This document shows positions 1 through 9,432 of a stretch of DNA of 55,942 nt, one piece after another. Under the pieces are notes generated by a model that saw only the letters and a program-made list of their open reading frames with translations, was not told the DNA's origin and ran no database searches. This DNA comes from Cytobacillus praedii (GTDB taxonomy: Bacteria > Bacillota > Bacilli > Bacillales > Cytobacillaceae), in the NCBI RefSeq assembly GCF_001439605.1, contig NZ_LMBX01000030.1:1-55942 (forward strand). The letters are read 5' to 3'. The first letter of the stretch is position 1. Each line of letters opens with the position of its first letter. The translations under genes were made by a program, and so were the position numbers.

Positions 1-24
1 TAAAAAATTAAGGACTTTTTTATA

Positions 25-62
25 AAAAGGGGTTCGGAATGAGACCATTCCGAACCCCTTTT
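25..62 (-). terminator. Rho-independent terminator after ftsX
   Basis: A perfect 17-bp stem (25-41 with 46-62) and a 4-base loop. On the minus strand the stem ends in a T-rich stretch, so it closes the ftsE-ftsX unit. The stem has A and T ends, so it could also stop plus-strand transcription entering from the right. A second short hairpin (79-95) sits between it and the ftsX stop codon. Confidence 0.85.
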
Positions 63-100
63 GTCGACAATCTGAAGAAAGGAGCTTAGCTCCTTCCTTT

Positions 101-994
101 TTATATTTTAAGAAATTTACGTACGGACATCATACTGCCCCAGACGCCAATTAATGCACCCATTAAGAGCAATAATCCAGATACCTGGTAAACGAATGGA
201 CTAAACTCAAGAATTTCCATAAAGTTTCCTTGCAGTTTCGGTGCCAGATAGTCATAAACATAGTTATATGAGACAGCAATAAGCACGATTGGCAGAATGG
301 ACCCAAGTACGCCAAGCCATAAGCCTTCAAGGAAGAATGGCCAACGAATGAATCCGTTTGTTGCCCCTACTAATCGCATAATCTCAATTTCTCTTCTTCT
401 AGATACGATTGTGATTTTGATTGTATTTGAGATTAAAAACATAGCTGTAAACAGCAAGCCAACAATCAGAACAAGTCCAACATTTCTAGCCCCATTAAGG
501 AAAGAGAATAGCTTTTCAACTTCACCCTGACCATACTTTACCTTTGCAGCATATTCCATTTTTTCTATTTTACCGGCAACCTTCATGACATCTTCCGGAT
601 CTTTTGTTTTTATAACTAACACATCATTTAACGGATTGTCCTGTTCAAAAAGCTTATAGGCTTCTCCTTCTTCTCCAAAACTCTCAATGAGGTTATCGAG
701 CTCCTCATCCTTTGGAGAAAAACGAACGGATTTGACTTCTGGCATGCCTTCAATCTTCTTTTCCAATGCCTTTTGATCTTCTTTATTAGCAGCAACATCA
801 ATATGAACACGAACTTCTACTTCCTGTTCAAGCGTTGTTGCTACTTTATTAAGATTCATCATAATGACGAAAAATACCCCGACCAAAATAAGCGTGACAG
901 TTACCGCACTTGCTGAGGCAAACGTCATCCAGCCATTTCTTCCGAGACTTTTTACACTTTCTTTGAAATGACGGCTTAAGGTTCTAGCTTTCAT
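101..994 (-). CDS. ftsX: Cell-division ABC transporter permease FtsX
   Basis: Membrane subunit of the FtsEX complex. In Bacillus FtsEX activates the wall hydrolase CwlO and affects sporulation septation (family knowledge). The 297-aa product matches the usual Bacillus length of about 296. It has the conserved SLGRNGWMTFASASAV segment leading into a first membrane helix (about residues 22-46), a large extracytoplasmic loop, then three C-terminal helices with the FtsX-fold motif RRREIEIMRLVGA between them. I chose ATG at 992-994: the purine run AAAGGGGGG lies about 9 nt upstream, and family members begin near MKA-TLSRH. An in-frame ATG at 998-1000 lies too close to that Shine-Dalgarno. The gene overlaps the end of ftsE by 11 nt, which suggests translational coupling. 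Confidence 0.95.
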   Translation of the reverse strand: MKARTLSRHFKESVKSLGRNGWMTFASASAVTVTLILVGVFFVIMMNLNKVATTLEQEVEVRVHIDVAANKEDQKALEKKIEGMPEVKSVRFSPKDEELDNLIESFGEEGEAYKLFEQDNPLNDVLVIKTKDPEDVMKVAGKIEKMEYAAKVKYGQGEVEKLFSFLNGARNVGLVLIVGLLFTAMFLISNTIKITIVSRRREIEIMRLVGATNGFIRWPFFLEGLWLGVLGSILPIVLIAVSYNYVYDYLAPKLQGNFMEILEFSPFVYQVSGLLLLMGALIGVWGSMMSVRKFLKI

Positions 995-1670
995 AGCCAT
1001 ATTCCCCCCTTTGCTCGTCACGGACAATTCTTCCACCCTCTATTGCGATTACACGATGTTTAATTTTATTAACAATGTCTTTATTATGGGTTGCCATAAG
1101 GACTGTTGTTCCTCTAGTATTAATTTCATCAAAAATATTCATAATTTCCCATGATGTTTCAGGATCAAGATTTCCCGTCGGCTCGTCCGCAATTACTACT
1201 TTCGGGGAGTTTACGATCGATCGGGCAATCGAGACGCGCTGCTGCTCTCCACCTGATAATTCAGTTGGGAGCATGCGTGCTTTATGCTTTAAATTAACAA
1301 GATCCAGTGTCTCCATGACTTGCTTTTTTATATACTTCGGCTGTTCTTCTGTTACTTCGAGGGCAAAGGCTACATTTTCATAGACAGTTAGCGTTGGAAG
1401 TAATTTAAAATCCTGGAAAACCACACCGATATTACGTCTCAGAAGAGGAACCTTGCTTGTTTTTAATTTTGCAAGATTAATCCCATTAATCATAATCGTA
1501 CCGCTAGATGGTTTTTCTTCTCTATACATCATTTTAATAAATGTTGATTTACCAGCACCACTCGGACCAACTACATAAACAAACTCTCCTGCTTTGATCG
1601 ATACGTCAATCCCATTCGCAGCAACTACTCCGTTTGGATACTTCTTAAATACATCCTTCATTTCTATCAT
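984..1670 (-). CDS. ftsE: Cell-division ATP-binding protein FtsE
   Basis: ATPase subunit of FtsEX. The 228-aa product has Walker A GPSGAGKS (residues 35-42), Q-loop region VVFQDFK, ABC signature LSGGEQQR (138-145), Walker B and catalytic Glu in ADEPTGNLD (161-169), and the switch His in MATHNKD. The start MIEMKDV matches other Bacillus FtsE proteins. An upstream in-frame TTG or GTG would add only a few residues and has a poorer fit. It precedes ftsX and overlaps it, the universal gene order of this pair. Confidence 0.96.
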   Translation of the reverse strand: MIEMKDVFKKYPNGVVAANGIDVSIKAGEFVYVVGPSGAGKSTFIKMMYREEKPSSGTIMINGINLAKLKTSKVPLLRRNIGVVFQDFKLLPTLTVYENVAFALEVTEEQPKYIKKQVMETLDLVNLKHKARMLPTELSGGEQQRVSIARSIVNSPKVVIADEPTGNLDPETSWEIMNIFDEINTRGTTVLMATHNKDIVNKIKHRVIAIEGGRIVRDEQRGEYGYES

Positions 1671-1844
1671 ATCTATCACACCCAATATCTTTTCTGTTTA
1701 TATAAATTGTTCGCAGTTTCGACTCACGAATCAATATCTTTTTATTTAAATTATTTATATTTGAGAGAATCTATAATTTCGGCAAAAAACGACATCTTCC
1801 AGACAAAAAAGGATAAAAACCAACTTTATTTTCATTCAGCTTTC

Positions 1845-1850
1845 ATTATA
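1845..1850 (-). promoter_or_regulatory. Candidate extended -10 promoter for ftsEX
   Basis: On the minus strand the sequence reads TGTTATAAT, an extended -10 element (TG-N-TATAAT) about 175 bp before ftsE. The -35 region (about 1868-1873) is poor. The rest of the 380-bp gap between ftsE and cccB is AT-rich with no coding evidence, apart from the cccB terminator at its right end. Confidence 0.4.
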
Positions 1851-2002
1851 ACATCAACAATCATTAAAAATCCCTGAAAAATTATTACAGTTTCTTTTCA
1901 AAGAAAACAGAAACTCACGAGCGCCATGATCATCGCCGCAAAAACTAGAGGAGCTCTACCATCTGGCTGCGGCTCATCTTTGGTACTGCTGGCGGGAAAA
2001 AG

Positions 2003-2039
2003 GCAAAAAAAAAACGTTCTGTAAAAAAACAGAACGTTT
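2003..2039 (-). terminator. Terminator after cccB
   Basis: An 11-bp perfect stem (2012-2022 with 2029-2039), a loop of six A/T bases, then a run of nine T on the minus strand. It lies 13 bp past the cccB stop codon and separates cccB from ftsE. Confidence 0.93.
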
Positions 2040-2052
2040 CTTGTATTTACTA

Positions 2053-2406
2053 TTACTTCTTAGCAGCTAACCATTCAGCAACTTGAGTTGCTTCATCTCC
2101 GCTTAGCAATCCAGCTGGCATTGCACCTTGTCCATTAGCAATGATTGATTCAATATCTTCTTTAGAATGAGTTGAACCAGCCTTGTCAAGAGCAGGGCCT
2201 ACGCCACCTTCAAGATTGCCGCCATGGCAGCTTGAGCATTTTTGATTGAAAAGCTTTTCGGCATCGCCAGCATCAGCTGTTGTTGTTTCCCCGCCTGTTG
2301 TACCTGTGTCCTTCTCTTTCGTTGCGTCGTCATCCCCGCCGCCGCAAGCAGCAAGAGCAAGAACAAGAGAAGACCCTAAAAGTAATGCTAGAAGCTTCTT
2401 TTTCAC
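2053..2406 (-). CDS. cccB: Cytochrome c-551, membrane lipoprotein
   Basis: Small c-type cytochrome that carries electrons on the outer face of the membrane. The 117-aa product has a lipoprotein signal peptide ending in a lipobox LALAAC (Cys21 lipidated). A low-complexity Gly/Thr/Asp linker follows, then one haem-binding CSSCH (Cys57, Cys60, His61) and a distal Met96 in GAMPAG as probable sixth haem ligand. Translation starts at GTG 2404-2406 with AGAGGGGGA about 8 nt upstream. B. subtilis CccB is similar in size and sits at the same place beside ftsE. Confidence 0.93.
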   Translation of the reverse strand: MKKKLLALLLGSSLVLALAACGGGDDDATKEKDTGTTGGETTTADAGDAEKLFNQKCSSCHGGNLEGGVGPALDKAGSTHSKEDIESIIANGQGAMPAGLLSGDEATQVAEWLAAKK

Positions 2407-2457
2407 TTGAAAATCCCCCTCTGGTAATATTCATATCACAGTTATATTATACCAATA

Positions 2458-3327
2458 TTAAGCGCGATTGAAACCCTCACCAAGCACCTCAGATGCATCG
2501 GTAACAATGATAAACGCAGTCGGATCAATGCTTTTAACCAATTGTTTCAATTTTGTGAACTCCGACTGATCAACTACACACATGAGAATCGGGCGCTCAC
2601 TATCAGTATAACCACCGTATGCTGTTAGTTTTGTCACACCTCTATCAATTTTATTCAAAATTCCTTCACGAACTTCAACTTGTTTTTCAGTAATTATCAT
2701 CGTCATTTTTGTCCTGCCTAAACCTACTTGAACGAGATCAATTGTTTTGCTAGTAACAAACAAGGCAAGCAATGCGTATAGGCCTCTTTCGATATCGAAT
2801 ACCATGGCTGCTGTAAGTACAATAAGTCCATCAATGATCGCCACACAAGTACCTAACGAAAGACCAGTATATTTATTAATAATTTGTGCTGCAAGGTCTG
2901 TTCCACCTGTTGATGCCTTCCCTCTAAAAACAACACCAAGGCCAAGACCGACACCGATACCGCCGAATAACGAAGCAAGCAAAGGATCATTCGTCCACGC
3001 CCCAAAATCCTTTGTTAAAAAAACGACAAACGGCAAGAAAATTGTTCCGACCAGTGTTTTGGCACCGAATTGCTTACCAAGAAACACAACTCCAGCAATA
3101 AAAAGAGGGATATTAAATGCCCATTGCACATACGCAGGCTCCCACCCAATTACTGCATCTAAGATTGTACTAATCCCGCTTACTCCGCCCGAAGCAACCC
3201 GATTTGGCAGTAAGAATACATTGAAAGTAATGGCTACAATAGCTGCACCAATTAGTACATACACATATTCCTTCAAAATTTCTCTTTTTGTCTGAAGTGC
3301 AATCTCTCGTTTCTGTTTTTGCATCAT
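2458..3327 (-). CDS. yvjA: YitT-family membrane protein (YvjA-like)
   Basis: Polytopic membrane protein of unknown transport role. The 289-aa product has an N-terminal YitT membrane domain of five or six helices (residues about 20-205), with the family motifs LLPNRVASGGVSG and GKASTGGTD. A soluble C-terminal domain (DUF2179 type, about 215-285) contains TAYGGYTDSERPILMCVV. Two tandem ATG codons fit the Shine-Dalgarno AAAGGAGAAG; the outer one is used here. Synteny with B. subtilis, between cccB and prfB, supports the name. The function is not known to me. Confidence 0.88.
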   Translation of the reverse strand: MMQKQKREIALQTKREILKEYVYVLIGAAIVAITFNVFLLPNRVASGGVSGISTILDAVIGWEPAYVQWAFNIPLFIAGVVFLGKQFGAKTLVGTIFLPFVVFLTKDFGAWTNDPLLASLFGGIGVGLGLGVVFRGKASTGGTDLAAQIINKYTGLSLGTCVAIIDGLIVLTAAMVFDIERGLYALLALFVTSKTIDLVQVGLGRTKMTMIITEKQVEVREGILNKIDRGVTKLTAYGGYTDSERPILMCVVDQSEFTKLKQLVKSIDPTAFIIVTDASEVLGEGFNRA

Positions 3328-3661
3328 TCTTCTCCTTTGTAGTGGCTGCCACTACCCCGAATTTTCGCAAATAAAATTCATGACTTTCGACAGATACCGA
3401 CAGTGAGTATAGCATGGTGCTATTTAACTGTAAATGCCAATAGTGTGCTGTGTTAAAGGAGTAAATAGCTTCATCTTAGGTTGCGGATTTTTGCTATGAA
3501 CTATTAATAAAGATAAGAATGGGCTACAGATAGTATGGTAGCATATGGAAAAAATTGAGAGAATAAGTTCTGAAGGACACACGAAGCATTTTGATATCTA
3601 TCGATAGAAAAATTAGGGGTGTACAAGGCAGGATAGGAATTGCCGAGAGTAGTTTAGATAA

Positions 3662-4065
3662 TGTGGATAACCGCTTAGTTATAGGTCGAAAATCGATTTG
3701 ACTATGTTAATATACGTTTTGTAAATGTTAAAAGTAGATTAACTATGTTGATAACCCGTTAGTAAATGTTAAAAATCGATTGGACTTGTTGATAAACGTT
3801 TTGTAAATGCTGAAAAAGCAGATTTGATAATGTTGATAACTATTAAGTAAATGAGAATACAGATTACATATTGTTGATAACCGCTTAATAAATGTGATTT
3901 CAGATTACACAATGTTGATAACCACTTAGTAAATATGAATTCAGATTACGCAATGTTGATAAACGCTTAGTAAATGTCAAAAATAAATTAGACAATGTGG
4001 ATAACCGTTTTGTAAATGCAGAAAGCAGATTACACTGTTGATATCCTTCTAAAGAATGTTGATAA
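3662..4065. repeat. About ten tandem 41-bp repeats, each with a DnaA-box-like 9-mer
   Basis: Degenerate direct repeats fill the middle of the 974-bp gap between yvjA and prfB. The core 9-mer begins at 3662, 3705, 3746, 3787, 3831, 3872, 3913, 3954, 3996, 4036 and 4057. Steps are 43, 41, 41, 44, 41, 41, 41, 42, 40 and a final 21 bp. Copies at 3662 and 3996 read TGTGGATAA, the exact complement of the canonical DnaA box TTATCCACA. Seven read TGTTGATAA, one mismatch away. Two (3705, 4036) are decayed. A second conserved block, roughly CGCTTAGTAAATG, follows each core. A 41-bp period is not a multiple of three and stops occur in all frames, so it is not coding. I see nothing recognisable in 3328-3661 or 4066-4239. 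Confidence 0.9.
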
Positions 4066-4239
4066 CAGCCTTATTAGATTGGACCACTAGCCTTGCAAAA
4101 GAATTTAGAAATCATTTTATGCAAATAGAAACAAAATTAAACAACATAGTGAAATCTTAGTTCACGAAACAAAATTGAATTAGCTAGATAAAAGAAACCA
4201 AGTCTAGCACCTCTTCACTCACATTGACAAACGCCAGAT

Positions 4240-4290
4240 TCAAAAGAATAAAGCCTCTGACGATCTGATAAAAGACCGTGCAAAGGCTTT
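4240..4290 (-). terminator. Terminator after prfB
   Basis: An imperfect hairpin whose outer stem pairs AAAGCCTCTG (4250-4259) with CAAAGGCTTT (4281-4290). An inner partly paired region lies between, and a T-rich tail follows on the minus strand. It starts 12 bp past the prfB stop codon. Confidence 0.75.
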
Positions 4291-4301
4291 TTATTCCCAT
4301 A

Positions 4302-5403
4302 TTAGCTTAATTTTGAACGCAGGTATGCATCAATAAATGGGTCAATGTCTCCGTCCATCACTGCCTGAGTGTTTCCACTTTCCGTATTCGTGCGGTGATC
4401 CTTCACCATGGAATAAGGATGGAAAACGTAAGAACGGATTTGACTGCCCCAGCCGATTTCTTTTTGCTCTCCGCGAATTTCTGCTAATTGCTGCTCCTGC
4501 TCCTCAATTTTTCGCTGATAAAGCTTTGCTTGGAGCATTTTCATCGCACGGTCGCGGTTTTTAATTTGCGAGCGCTCCGTTTGGCAGGTAACAACCACAC
4601 CTGTTGGCGTATGGGTGATTCGGACTGCTGAATCGGTTGTGTTAATATGCTGTCCACCTGCTCCACTTGCACGGTAGGTATCTATTTTCAAGTCTTCTGT
4701 TCGGATATCAATTTCAATCTCATCATTAAATTCTGGCATCACTTCACATGACACAAAAGATGTATGACGGCGGCCTGAAGAATCAAATGGTGAAATACGC
4801 ACAAGGCGGTGTACACCTTTTTCTGCCTTTAAGTAGCCATAGGCATTATGACCTTTGATGCCTAGTGTGACGCTTTTTATTCCAGCCTCATCCCCTGGCA
4901 GATAATCAAGCGTTTCCACTTTGAAGCCCTTTTTCTCTGCCCATCTTGTGTACATACGCAGCAGCAGGGATCCCCAATCTTGTGATTCTGTTCCGCCAGC
5001 TCCTGGATGAAGTTCAAGAATCGCATTGTTTTTATCATAAGGCTCGCTTAAAAGAAGCTGCAGTTCAAACTCATTCAGACGCTTGGCCAAATCCTTTAAT
5101 TCTTCCTCTAACTCGGCTTGAAGCTCAGCGTCTGCTTCTTCCTTCACAAGCTCGTACGTTAATTCAAGGTTTTCAAATGTTTCATTCAAATCATAAAGCT
5201 CATGAACCTGATCCTTCAGCCCATTAAGCTCTCCGATGACCACTTGTGCCTTTTGCTGGTCATCCCAAAATCCTGGATGGAGCATTGTATCATCAAGCTC
5301 CGCAATACGAGCCTCTTTGTTTTCTAAGTCAAAGAGACCCCCTAAAGTCCGCTAATCGTTTAGCCATTTTCTCTAATTCATTCCGAATATCTGCTAATTC
5401 CAT
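4302..5403 (-). CDS. prfB: Peptide chain release factor 2 (programmed +1 frameshift)
   Basis: RF2 reads UAA and UGA and triggers release of the finished peptide at the ribosome. The reading frame is split. Translation starts at ATG 5401-5403 ([10 protein letters not shown]) and meets in-frame TGA as codon 25. Slipping forward by one base there joins it to the main frame, giving 366 aa, the exact length of the B. subtilis protein. The product has the stop-codon recognition tripeptide SPF (about 204-206) and the catalytic GGQ (about 249-251) in [17 protein letters not shown]. It follows secA as in B. subtilis. The split is the conserved autoregulatory device of prfB, not damage. Confidence 0.97.
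5328..5343 (-). promoter_or_regulatory. prfB: prfB programmed +1 frameshift site
   Basis: On the minus strand the site reads AGGGGG-TCT-CTT-TGA-C. The internal Shine-Dalgarno AGGGGG (5338-5343) sits 3 nt before the CTT slip codon, with TGA at 5329-5331. This is the classic layout in which low RF2 lets the ribosome pause at TGA and slip into the +1 frame, so RF2 controls its own synthesis. Confidence 0.96.
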
Positions 5404-5504
5404 GCTTTCACCTCTTAAAATTTTTGAGCTGCTTTTTTATACTTTGTTCACTCAGCCATTTATTATTATACTGTTACATTGAATAAAATCACACTTAAAA
5501 AGCA

Positions 5505-5543
5505 AAAAACACCGGCAAAGCTATTCATTGAACAGCTTGCCGG
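5505..5543 (-). terminator. Terminator after secA
   Basis: A stem pairing CCGGCAAAGCT (5512-5522) with AGCTTGCCGG (5534-5543), with one bulge. It is followed on the minus strand by TGTTTTTTGC. It lies 8 bp past the secA stop codon, so prfB is transcribed by read-through or from its own start. Confidence 0.8.
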
Positions 5544-5550
5544 GCTTTTT

Positions 5551-8064
5551 TTATTTTCCAATTCCACAGCAGTTTTTATACTTTTTGCCGCTTCCACATA
5601 TACATGGATCATTTCGGCCAACATCAAGCTGTTTCACAACTGGCTTCTTCTTCACCTTTTCCCCGTCTTCCTTCGGGTTAACAGCTTGCCCCTTTGCTAC
5701 TTCCTGACGTTCTAGATTGTTGCGGATTTCAGCCTTCATGATGTATTTTGCAACATCCTCTTCTACCGCAGCAATCATATTTTCAAACATCGCAAAGCCT
5801 TCATGCTGATATTCCTGAAGCGGGTTAATTTGGCCGTACGCACGAAGGTGGATCCCTTGACGAAGCTGATCCATCGCATCAATATGGTCAATCCACTTCG
5901 TATCAACTGCACGAAGAACGATAACCTTTTCAAATTCACGCATTTGTTCAGGCTGAAGAAGCTCTTCTTTTTCATCATAGCGTTCTTTCACCTTTGCAAA
6001 AATGGCTTCAATAATCTCTTCCGTATCCTTGCCTCTTAGATCATCAACCGTGATATCTCCCTCATGCAGCAGATTTCCATTTACATAGTCAATCAGACCT
6101 GGAAGATTCCATTCTTCTTCATCCCCGCCCACTGGTGCAAAAGCATGAACATTGCGCTCAAGAGATGTCATCAGCATTTTCTCAACGATTTCGCGAAGAT
6201 TTTCTGATTCCAGCACTTCATTACGCTGTCCATATAAGATTTCACGCTGCTGACGAAGAACATCATCATAGGAAAGAAGCTGTTTACGCGCATCAAAGTT
6301 ATTGCCCTCTACACGCTTCTGAGCAGATTCAACCGCTTTTGAAACCATTTTACTTTGAATTGGCTGGGTATCATCCATGCCAAGACGCTCCATCATCGAT
6401 TTCATATTATCAGAACCGAAGCGACGCATTAATTCATCTTCCATGGAGAGATAGAATTGGGTAATCCCTGGATCTCCTTGACGGCCAGAACGTCCACGCA
6501 GCTGGTTATCAATCCGTCTGCTCTCATGTCGCTCCGTACCAATGACAGCTAGTCCCCCTAATTCTTTAACCCCTTCACCAAGCTTGATATCCGTACCACG
6601 GCCGGCCATGTTCGTCGCAATCGTAACTGCACCTTGTTTACCGGCGTCAAGGATGATTTCTGCTTCACGTCCGTGGTTCTTGGCATTCAGGACATTATGG
6701 TGCACGCCTTTTTTCGTTAAATATTTTGAAATAATCTCGGATGTTTCAATCGCAACCGTACCTACAAGAACAGGCTGGCCTTTTTTATGGCGCTCAGCAA
6801 TATCCTCTACAACCGCTCGGAATTTCCCGTCAATTGATGAATATATTAAATCTGCACGGTCATCACGGGCAATCGGGCGGTTGGTTGGAATGACAACAAC
6901 ATTCATATTATAAATATTGCGGAACTCCTCTTCCTCTGTTTTCGCTGTACCAGTCATACCAGCCAGCTTTTCATACATACGGAAGTAGTTCTGGAATGTA
7001 ATCGTTGCAAGGGTCATGCTTTCATTTTGAATTTCAAGGCCCTCTTTTGCCTCAATCGCCTGGTGAAGACCGTCACTATAGCGGCGTCCCTTCATTAAAC
7101 GGCCAGTAAATTGGTCAACGATGACGATTTCGCCCTCTTGAACAACGTAATCCACATCAAGATGCATGCTTGAATGCGCCTTTAAAGCTTGTGTAATATG
7201 GTGATTCAGCGTGACATGCGAAATATCGAAAAGGTTCTCGATGCCGAAAGCTCTCTCCGCTTTTGTCATCCCTTCTTCTGTCAGCTGAACGCCTTTTGTT
7301 TTTTCATCATATGTGAAATCTTCTTCTTTTTTCAGCGTACGAACAAAAGCATTAGCTTGAATATAAAGAGCCGTCGACTTTTGCGCTGTACCAGAAATAA
7401 TCAGCGGTGTACGCGCTTCATCGATTAAAATCGAGTCTACCTCATCGATGACCGCATAGAAAAGCGGACGCTGTACCTTTTGCTCTTTATAAAGAACCAT
7501 GTTATCACGCAGGTAATCAAAGCCCAATTCGTTGTTCGTGCTATACGTAATATCAGCAGCATAGGCTGCCTGCTTTTCTTCCTTTGTGAGCCCGTTTAAG
7601 TTTAATCCAACGGTTAGTCCCAAAAATTCATACAGCTGGCCCATTTCATTAGCATCACGGCTAGCAAGGTATTCGTTGACAGTCACAACGTGAACGCCTT
7701 TGCCAGAAATGGCATTTAAGTATACTGGCATCGTCGCAGTAAGTGTTTTCCCTTCCCCTGTTTTCATTTCAGAGATGTTTCCATCATGAAGGGAAGCTCC
7801 CCCCATTAATTGCACTGGATATGGATACAATCCAAGCACACGCTTTGCGCCTTCGCGTACAACAGCAAACGTTTCAACAAGCAAATCATCTAACGTTTCA
7901 CCCTTTTGGTAGCGTGCTTTAAATTCCTCAGTTTTGCCGCGAAGCTCATCATCTGTTAATTTTTCCGTATCAGCCGCAAGTGCCTCAATTTGTTCTGCGA
8001 TTTTTGTGAGTCGTTTTAGTTCGCGTTTATTTTGATCAAACACCTTATTTAAAATCCCAAGCAT
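5551..8064 (-). CDS. secA: Preprotein translocase ATPase SecA
   Basis: Motor that drives preproteins through SecYEG at the membrane. The 837-aa length is close to the 841 of B. subtilis SecA. Visible landmarks are Walker A MKTGEGKT (near residue 100), DEAD-type Walker [18 protein letters not shown], the second-motor motifs [13 protein letters not shown] and [13 protein letters not shown], and the C-terminal zinc-binding SEC-C motif [14 protein letters not shown], which contacts SecB-like factors or phospholipid. The start has Shine-Dalgarno AAAGGAGCG 6 nt upstream. Confidence 0.98.
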   Translation of the reverse strand: MLGILNKVFDQNKRELKRLTKIAEQIEALAADTEKLTDDELRGKTEEFKARYQKGETLDDLLVETFAVVREGAKRVLGLYPYPVQLMGGASLHDGNISEMKTGEGKTLTATMPVYLNAISGKGVHVVTVNEYLASRDANEMGQLYEFLGLTVGLNLNGLTKEEKQAAYAADITYSTNNELGFDYLRDNMVLYKEQKVQRPLFYAVIDEVDSILIDEARTPLIISGTAQKSTALYIQANAFVRTLKKEEDFTYDEKTKGVQLTEEGMTKAERAFGIENLFDISHVTLNHHITQALKAHSSMHLDVDYVVQEGEIVIVDQFTGRLMKGRRYSDGLHQAIEAKEGLEIQNESMTLATITFQNYFRMYEKLAGMTGTAKTEEEEFRNIYNMNVVVIPTNRPIARDDRADLIYSSIDGKFRAVVEDIAERHKKGQPVLVGTVAIETSEIISKYLTKKGVHHNVLNAKNHGREAEIILDAGKQGAVTIATNMAGRGTDIKLGEGVKELGGLAVIGTERHESRRIDNQLRGRSGRQGDPGITQFYLSMEDELMRRFGSDNMKSMMERLGMDDTQPIQSKMVSKAVESAQKRVEGNNFDARKQLLSYDDVLRQQREILYGQRNEVLESENLREIVEKMLMTSLERNVHAFAPVGGDEEEWNLPGLIDYVNGNLLHEGDITVDDLRGKDTEEIIEAIFAKVKERYDEKEELLQPEQMREFEKVIVLRAVDTKWIDHIDAMDQLRQGIHLRAYGQINPLQEYQHEGFAMFENMIAAVEEDVAKYIMKAEIRNNLERQEVAKGQAVNPKEDGEKVKKKPVVKQLDVGRNDPCICGSGKKYKNCCGIGK

Positions 8065-8139
8065 TTAAAACGCTCCTTTATATTGGATGGAGAAGATTTT
8101 GGTAAAAATCTCCCATGAAATCTCATATTATTCCTAATA

Positions 8140-8168
8140 ATATTACCACTTTCACTAGGGGGTGACAA
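8140..8168 (-). promoter_or_regulatory. Sigma-A promoter of secA
   Basis: On the minus strand TTGTCA (8163-8168), a 17-bp spacer and TAATAT (8140-8145), about 76 bp before the secA start. The intervening leader contains an imperfect inverted repeat (8089-8113) without a T-run. Confidence 0.7.
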
Positions 8169-8204
8169 CTTATGAGAGTGGGGTGGATGAGTTCAGTGGC
8201 AAAA

Positions 8205-9206
8205 CTATCTTTTTACTTCAGTAATACTTTGGTAATCAGAAGCAGGGAGGTATACTCTTCCTTTGGTGGTACCTTTATGAGGCAACTTCATTCCAGTCAA
8301 TAACTTTTTAGCTATATCTGCGGAAGAAAGATGGAGAAATTCACGTAATTGCTCATTTGTGATAGGAGAATCATTTGTTAGAAGAAAATAATCATTTATA
8401 GCCTTGATATGAGCTACTTTATCCTTTTTATGGCAATTTGTGCAGAACCAGGTTCCATGGTGTCTTTTCAGAGCTATAGGAGATGGGCAATTTGAACATA
8501 AAGCACCCGTGAGGATTTCATTTTGAGGGATATTATAAAATTTCAGGACATCAAAGGTTTCTGGAAAATGTTGTTTTAATAGGATTCTGCAAACTTTTTT
8601 GAGATCTTTTGGTTGAAACATCCCCTGTTTATAGGGAGATTCTATTTTTTCTATCCTTTTTAATAGAAATTGAACATGAAGAACCTTTCGGAGCGTGTTC
8701 ATGTATCCAGGAGCTGTTTGGATGATGGTAGAGGGCTTGCTAATAACAATCAGGAACTCAATTGGAATAGAAATATTACGTTTTTCCAGCCACTTTTCCA
8801 TCTCCGTCTGCTGCTGGCGAGCCTGTTCAATTGGATTGGCATATCCTTTTACTTCCCCATTTGGAGTGGTTTGAATGAGCTGATTCAGTATGGGATCAAA
8901 GTACAGTGTTCCGATGTAATTTTTCACTTCAAGAATAAGTGCAAAAGAAGTAGTGAGGAGTAGGGTGTCTATTTGGAAGAAGTGTCTTCCGTTGGAGAGG
9001 CGCAGTCCGTGGAATATCATAAAGTCCTTTTCCGGAAGCTTGCTAAGTGGAAAGTCTAGCGTCTGTTCTCCTCTGAATCCGGCCCATCGTTTGGCGAGAT
9101 CAGCTTCCATTTCTGCTCTTTTCCAATGATTTTCCGGAATTCTTCTTAAAAGCGCTTTAATTTTTTGAATCCTGATAGGAATTGTACGTTCTTTTATAAT
9201 CAACAT
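8205..9206 (-). CDS. NERD (nuclease-related) domain protein with C-terminal zinc ribbon
   Basis: A 333-aa protein whose N-terminal half has the NERD fold: GFRGEQTLDF, then IDTLLLTTSFALILEVKNY, in which E and K of the EVKNY strand correspond to the PD-(D/E)XK nuclease core. The C-terminal region has a zinc-ribbon pair CSNC...CTNC followed by a helical tail. Proteins of this class are common in Bacillaceae and are predicted DNA-processing enzymes; no substrate is known. ATG 9204-9206 is chosen because AAAGGAGA lies 6 nt upstream. A longer reading frame from 9302 lacks a good ribosome site. No homologue belongs here in the B. subtilis gene order, so it is probably acquired. Confidence 0.82.
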   Translation of the reverse strand: MLIIKERTIPIRIQKIKALLRRIPENHWKRAEMEADLAKRWAGFRGEQTLDFPLSKLPEKDFMIFHGLRLSNGRHFFQIDTLLLTTSFALILEVKNYIGTLYFDPILNQLIQTTPNGEVKGYANPIEQARQQQTEMEKWLEKRNISIPIEFLIVISKPSTIIQTAPGYMNTLRKVLHVQFLLKRIEKIESPYKQGMFQPKDLKKVCRILLKQHFPETFDVLKFYNIPQNEILTGALCSNCPSPIALKRHHGTWFCTNCHKKDKVAHIKAINDYFLLTNDSPITNEQLREFLHLSSADIAKKLLTGMKLPHKGTTKGRVYLPASDYQSITEVKR

Positions 9207-9307
9207 TCTCGTCTCCTTTCTGAATCCCCTCATACATTCTATTATCGATCGAAAAACTCCTTCAGGCTTTACTAGATTTACTTTTTTATTCACATTTTTC
9301 ATATAAT

Positions 9308-9396
9308 CCGGTCAAAATTTTGATATTCCGGTCACTTTCTCCATTATTCCGGTCAAATTTTTCATATTCCGGTCGTTTCACCTTATATTTCGGTCA
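9308..9396. repeat. Five CCGGTC motifs at 20-21-bp intervals upstream of the NERD gene
   Basis: The motif, roughly TATTCCGGTCA, begins (CCGGTC core) at 9308, 9328, 9349, 9369 and 9390; the last copy is TCGGTC. Steps are 20, 21, 20 and 21 bp, two helical turns, so all copies face the same side of the DNA. The array lies 100-190 bp before the NERD start and just before the terminator of the next gene. Stops interrupt all frames, so it is not coding. A cooperative operator is the simplest reading; the binding protein is unknown. Confidence 0.85.
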
Positions 9397-9401
9397 ATTG
9401 A

Positions 9402-9431
9402 CAAAAAAACGAAGAGCACCAATGCTCTCCG
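9402..9431 (-). terminator. Terminator after the SEC-C/TPR gene
   Basis: A short stem (AGAGCA 9413-9418 with TGCTCT 9423-9428, extended by CG pairs) and a run of seven T on the minus strand. It directly abuts the stop codon of the gene ending at 9433. Confidence 0.8.
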
Positions 9432-9432
9432 T

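Noticed and set aside
2747..3295. 182-codon plus-strand reading frame opposite yvjA
   Set aside because: It is the antisense of a well-supported membrane-protein gene and has no ribosome site or domain.
3662..4065. CRISPR array
   Set aside because: The units are contiguous degenerate copies with no unique spacers, and no cas gene is present.
5328..5331. Broken prfB gene because of the in-frame TGA
   Set aside because: The AGGGGG, CTT-TGA-C arrangement is the conserved programmed frameshift, and the joined product has the exact expected length.
8089..8113. Regulatory hairpin in the secA leader
   Set aside because: The inverted repeat is imperfect, has no T-run, and no known motif for secA control is visible.
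9308..9396. Short CRISPR-like or coding repeat
   Set aside because: Only a 10-11-bp motif is shared, spacers are 9-10 bp, and stops occur in every frame.
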